Positions 62,176 through 64,000 of a stretch of 64,000 bases of DNA are shown piece by piece. The translations under genes and the position numbers were made by a program. This stretch comes from Saccharopolyspora phatthalungensis (GTDB lineage: Bacteria; Actinomycetota; Actinomycetes; Mycobacteriales; Pseudonocardiaceae): positions 62,001-126,000 of the forward strand of contig NZ_JACHIW010000003.1 in assembly GCF_014203395.1 (NCBI RefSeq), given 5' to 3'. The notes beneath the pieces are model-generated. The model saw nothing but the letters and a program-made list of their open reading frames with translations. It had not been told where the DNA came from and made no database searches. How positions within the stretch are numbered: the first letter of the stretch is position 1; each line of letters begins with the position of its first letter.

Positions 62176-63801
62176 GTGACGACTCGACGCCCCCACTGGC
62201 TGCTCGCCGTGATCAGCGCATGCATCGCCGTTCTCACCGTCGCCGGCTGCACGGCCGGCGACGGCTCGCAGGACGCAGCCGCCGCGACGACACCCCGTCC
62301 CGGCGGGACCCTTACCGTCGCCATCCGGACCGCCACCTGCATGGATCCACAACAGCAGTCCGGATCGGTCAACGAAGACGGATTCACCCGCGCCATCGCA
62401 GACTCACTCACCAACCAGAACGCCACGACCAAGCAGATCGAACCCTGGCTGGCGAGCTCGTGGTCGGTGAACGCCGACGCGACGATCTACACTTTCCACC
62501 TCCGCAGAGGAGTCACCTATAGCGACGGGTCCCCGTTCGACGCCACAGTGGTCAAGGCCAACTTCGACTACATCAAGAACACCCTCGCCGCACGCGCCTA
62601 CCGCGGCTCCACATTCCTGGCGGCCTACAAGGGAACCGACGTCGTCGATGACTACACCGCCGTCGTGCGCTTTTCGAAGCCATCCGCTCAGTTCCTCAAC
62701 GGCACCTACACCCCGGCCCTGAGCATGCTCAGCGCGGGTACCACGAAGAAAGCGCCGGGCGCGCGCTGCCTGGGTGAGGTGATCGGCAGCGGGCCGTTCA
62801 CCCTCGAATCCTTTGATCCGAGTACCGGCGCGGTCCTGAAGAAACGCCCGGGCTACGACTGGGCGCCGGAGAGCGCATCCCACCGTGGGGAGGCATATCT
62901 CGACGCGATCGAAGCCAAGGTCATTCCCGACAGCAACGTCCGCGCGGGCGCTCTTCGCTCCGGCCAGGTAGACGCGAGTATCGATCTGGCCGCACAGGAC
63001 GCGCCCAACCTCACCCGCGGGAACACCGCGGTCGGGCACGCATCAGCCCCCGGGATGTCGGGAAGTGTTCTGTTCAATACGAAACTCGCCGGGCTCGGCG
63101 AACAGCCGGTGCGTCAGGCGATCCTGCACGCAGTCGACATCGACACGAACGTGACGACCGTCCTGGGCGGCCTCTATCAGCCCGCCACCAGCCCGATCAC
63201 CAGCGCTCTGGCAGCCCACTCCGACGAGTCCGCACTCATGGCCCACGATCCCGCTCGATCTCGTCGGCTCCTTGACGCCGCCGGATGGACCCCGGGGCCC
63301 GACGGCATCCGCCAGAGGAACGGGCAGCGACTGGCCTACACCCTGGTGCTGTCCTCGGAGTGGAACGGCTCGTTCCAGGCCGACCTGGCCCAGCTCTACC
63401 AGCAGGACCTGAAAGACGTAGGTATCGAGGTGACCATCAACGATGTCGCCCGAAGCCAGTTCCTCGATGCGGCCAGGTCCGAGGGCACCGGCATGTTCGT
63501 CCTGTCGTCGACCGCCTCGGACCCTGACCAGCTGTGGCTGGTCCTGTCGTCGTACTACCCGGACCAGGCCACACTGACATCAGCAGGGATCCCGGCCTTG
63601 ATCGACGAGGAACGCGCCCAACCCGACGTCGCTCAGCGAAACGCCACGTACCAGAAGATTCAACAAAAGATCCTCGCCGACGCTCTCATGCTGCCTGTGT
63701 ACGAGAACGCACAGATCATGGGCTGGCAACGCTCCGTCGGCGGATTGTCGCTCAGCCCGTCCATGCTCCCCCAGTTCTACGACGCCTACAAGCAGCAATG
63801 A
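62176..63801 (+). CDS. ABC transporter substrate-binding lipoprotein (family 5), second system
   Basis: A 541-aa extracellular binding protein. GTG start at 62176 with GAGGGAG 8 bp upstream. The signal peptide ends in a lipobox L-T-V-A-G-C25. Family 5 marks: GGTLTVAIRTATCMDPQQQ, YTFHLRRGVTYSDGSPFDAT, and VRQAILHAVDIDTNV. The frame stays open upstream through the ATPase gene for several hundred codons, but that is out-of-frame translation. Ligand unknown; the flanking CMD genes hint at an aromatic or lactone-linked substrate. Confidence 0.9.
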   Translation: MTTRRPHWLLAVISACIAVLTVAGCTAGDGSQDAAAATTPRPGGTLTVAIRTATCMDPQQQSGSVNEDGFTRAIADSLTNQNATTKQIEPWLASSWSVNADATIYTFHLRRGVTYSDGSPFDATVVKANFDYIKNTLAARAYRGSTFLAAYKGTDVVDDYTAVVRFSKPSAQFLNGTYTPALSMLSAGTTKKAPGARCLGEVIGSGPFTLESFDPSTGAVLKKRPGYDWAPESASHRGEAYLDAIEAKVIPDSNVRAGALRSGQVDASIDLAAQDAPNLTRGNTAVGHASAPGMSGSVLFNTKLAGLGEQPVRQAILHAVDIDTNVTTVLGGLYQPATSPITSALAAHSDESALMAHDPARSRRLLDAAGWTPGPDGIRQRNGQRLAYTLVLSSEWNGSFQADLAQLYQQDLKDVGIEVTINDVARSQFLDAARSEGTGMFVLSSTASDPDQLWLVLSSYYPDQATLTSAGIPALIDEERAQPDVAQRNATYQKIQQKILADALMLPVYENAQIMGWQRSVGGLSLSPSMLPQFYDAYKQQ

Positions 63802-64000
63802 ATGCAATCAGGGAAAGGCCGGAAGTGAATTCAATCGAGTCGCCCATCGTCCCGCTGCAGGAGAACCACGAGGAGGTCATCGAAGCGCTACCCGGCGAAG
63901 TGGCCGCCGCCTTCGAAAAGATGTGCCGAACCGGTCTCCGCAACAAAAGACTCAGCGACGTAGAACGAGAACTGGTCCTTCTCGGAATCGCTGTGTCCAT
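63798..64000 (+). CDS. Carboxymuconolactone-decarboxylase family protein (partial, runs off the right edge)
   Basis: Open frame to the window end. The ATG at 63798 overlaps the binding-protein stop (ATGA); the GTG at 63825 with GGGAAAGG upstream is an alternative start. The visible 67 residues contain EVIEALPGEVAAAFEKMC and LSDVERELVLLGIAVS, the usual CMD entry helix seen also in the protein at 57635-58336 ([15 protein letters not shown]). Probably co-transcribed with the ABC genes. Confidence 0.75.
   Translation, partial: MNAIRERPEVNSIESPIVPLQENHEEVIEALPGEVAAAFEKMCRTGLRNKRLSDVERELVLLGIAVS

Overview
The window is high-GC DNA from an actinomycete. Supporting signs are strong G/C bias at codon position 3, many GTG and TTG starts, ATGA/GTGA start-stop overlaps, leaderless promoters, and families common in Pseudonocardiales and Streptomycetales (DUF2277, TIGR03084, partner-switching regulators, DUF4157). 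The genus cannot be fixed from this sequence; Saccharopolyspora- or Amycolatopsis-like is a guess. I saw no rRNA, tRNA or CRISPR array.

1-6.4 kb is an aromatic-acid block: benzoate dioxygenase genes benABC (leftward, benC cut by the window edge), a divergent LysR regulator, and catB-catA-catC taking catechol to 3-oxoadipate enol-lactone. 7.3-26.2 kb reads as one regulon. A 13-bp operator recurs before a VOC/SDR pair, before an Xaa-Pro aminopeptidase/EamA pair, and twice around a GntR gene divergent from a peptide ABC transporter. A half-site precedes an M14-type hydrolase. The ABC operon ends in both subunits of aconitase X, and the GntR operon contains an ornithine-cyclodeaminase-family reductase. 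Together these suggest import of imino-acid-rich peptides, peptidase trimming, and conversion of cis-3-hydroxyproline to proline. Inside this region lie a 50-codon remnant of an aminopeptidase P start and a broken IS3-type transposase.

27.0-31.5 kb is a five-gene tryptophan/kynurenine cassette (TDO, flavin monooxygenase, ABM protein, class I aldolase, methyltransferase). Its last junction carries a 45-bp tandem repeat, and an internally deleted glycosyltransferase follows. 32.7-36.4 kb holds a DMT transporter and a partner-switching set (GAF-PP2C phosphatase, STAS, HATPase, LuxR fragment). 36.7-40.2 kb pairs an MHS transporter with a D-glutamate-cyclase-like enzyme and a LysR. 40.3-43.9 kb has an SDR with His at the catalytic Tyr, a TetR, and an NDH-2-like flavoprotein facing a MarR across a clear operator.

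44.0-53.2 kb is a compact eight-gene operon: flavin reductase, MHS permease, Ldh2 dehydrogenase, thioesterase, LLM monooxygenase, CoA ligase, divergent HMG-CoA-lyase-like enzyme and YciI. It faces a MarR gene and a ribBA gene. Copies of an AAGCATGCTT-like site sit at both outer promoters, and both promoters look leaderless. The substrate is unknown. 53.5-57.6 kb is a scarred patch: a TIGR03084 gene, an orphan DUF4157 protein with a C-terminal deaminase-like toxin motif, and remnants of an integrase, an IPT/TIG protein, a phosphotransferase and an ISAs1-type transposase. 57.6-64 kb is a second peptide-type ABC operon bracketed by two carboxymuconolactone-decarboxylase-family genes, the second cut by the window end.
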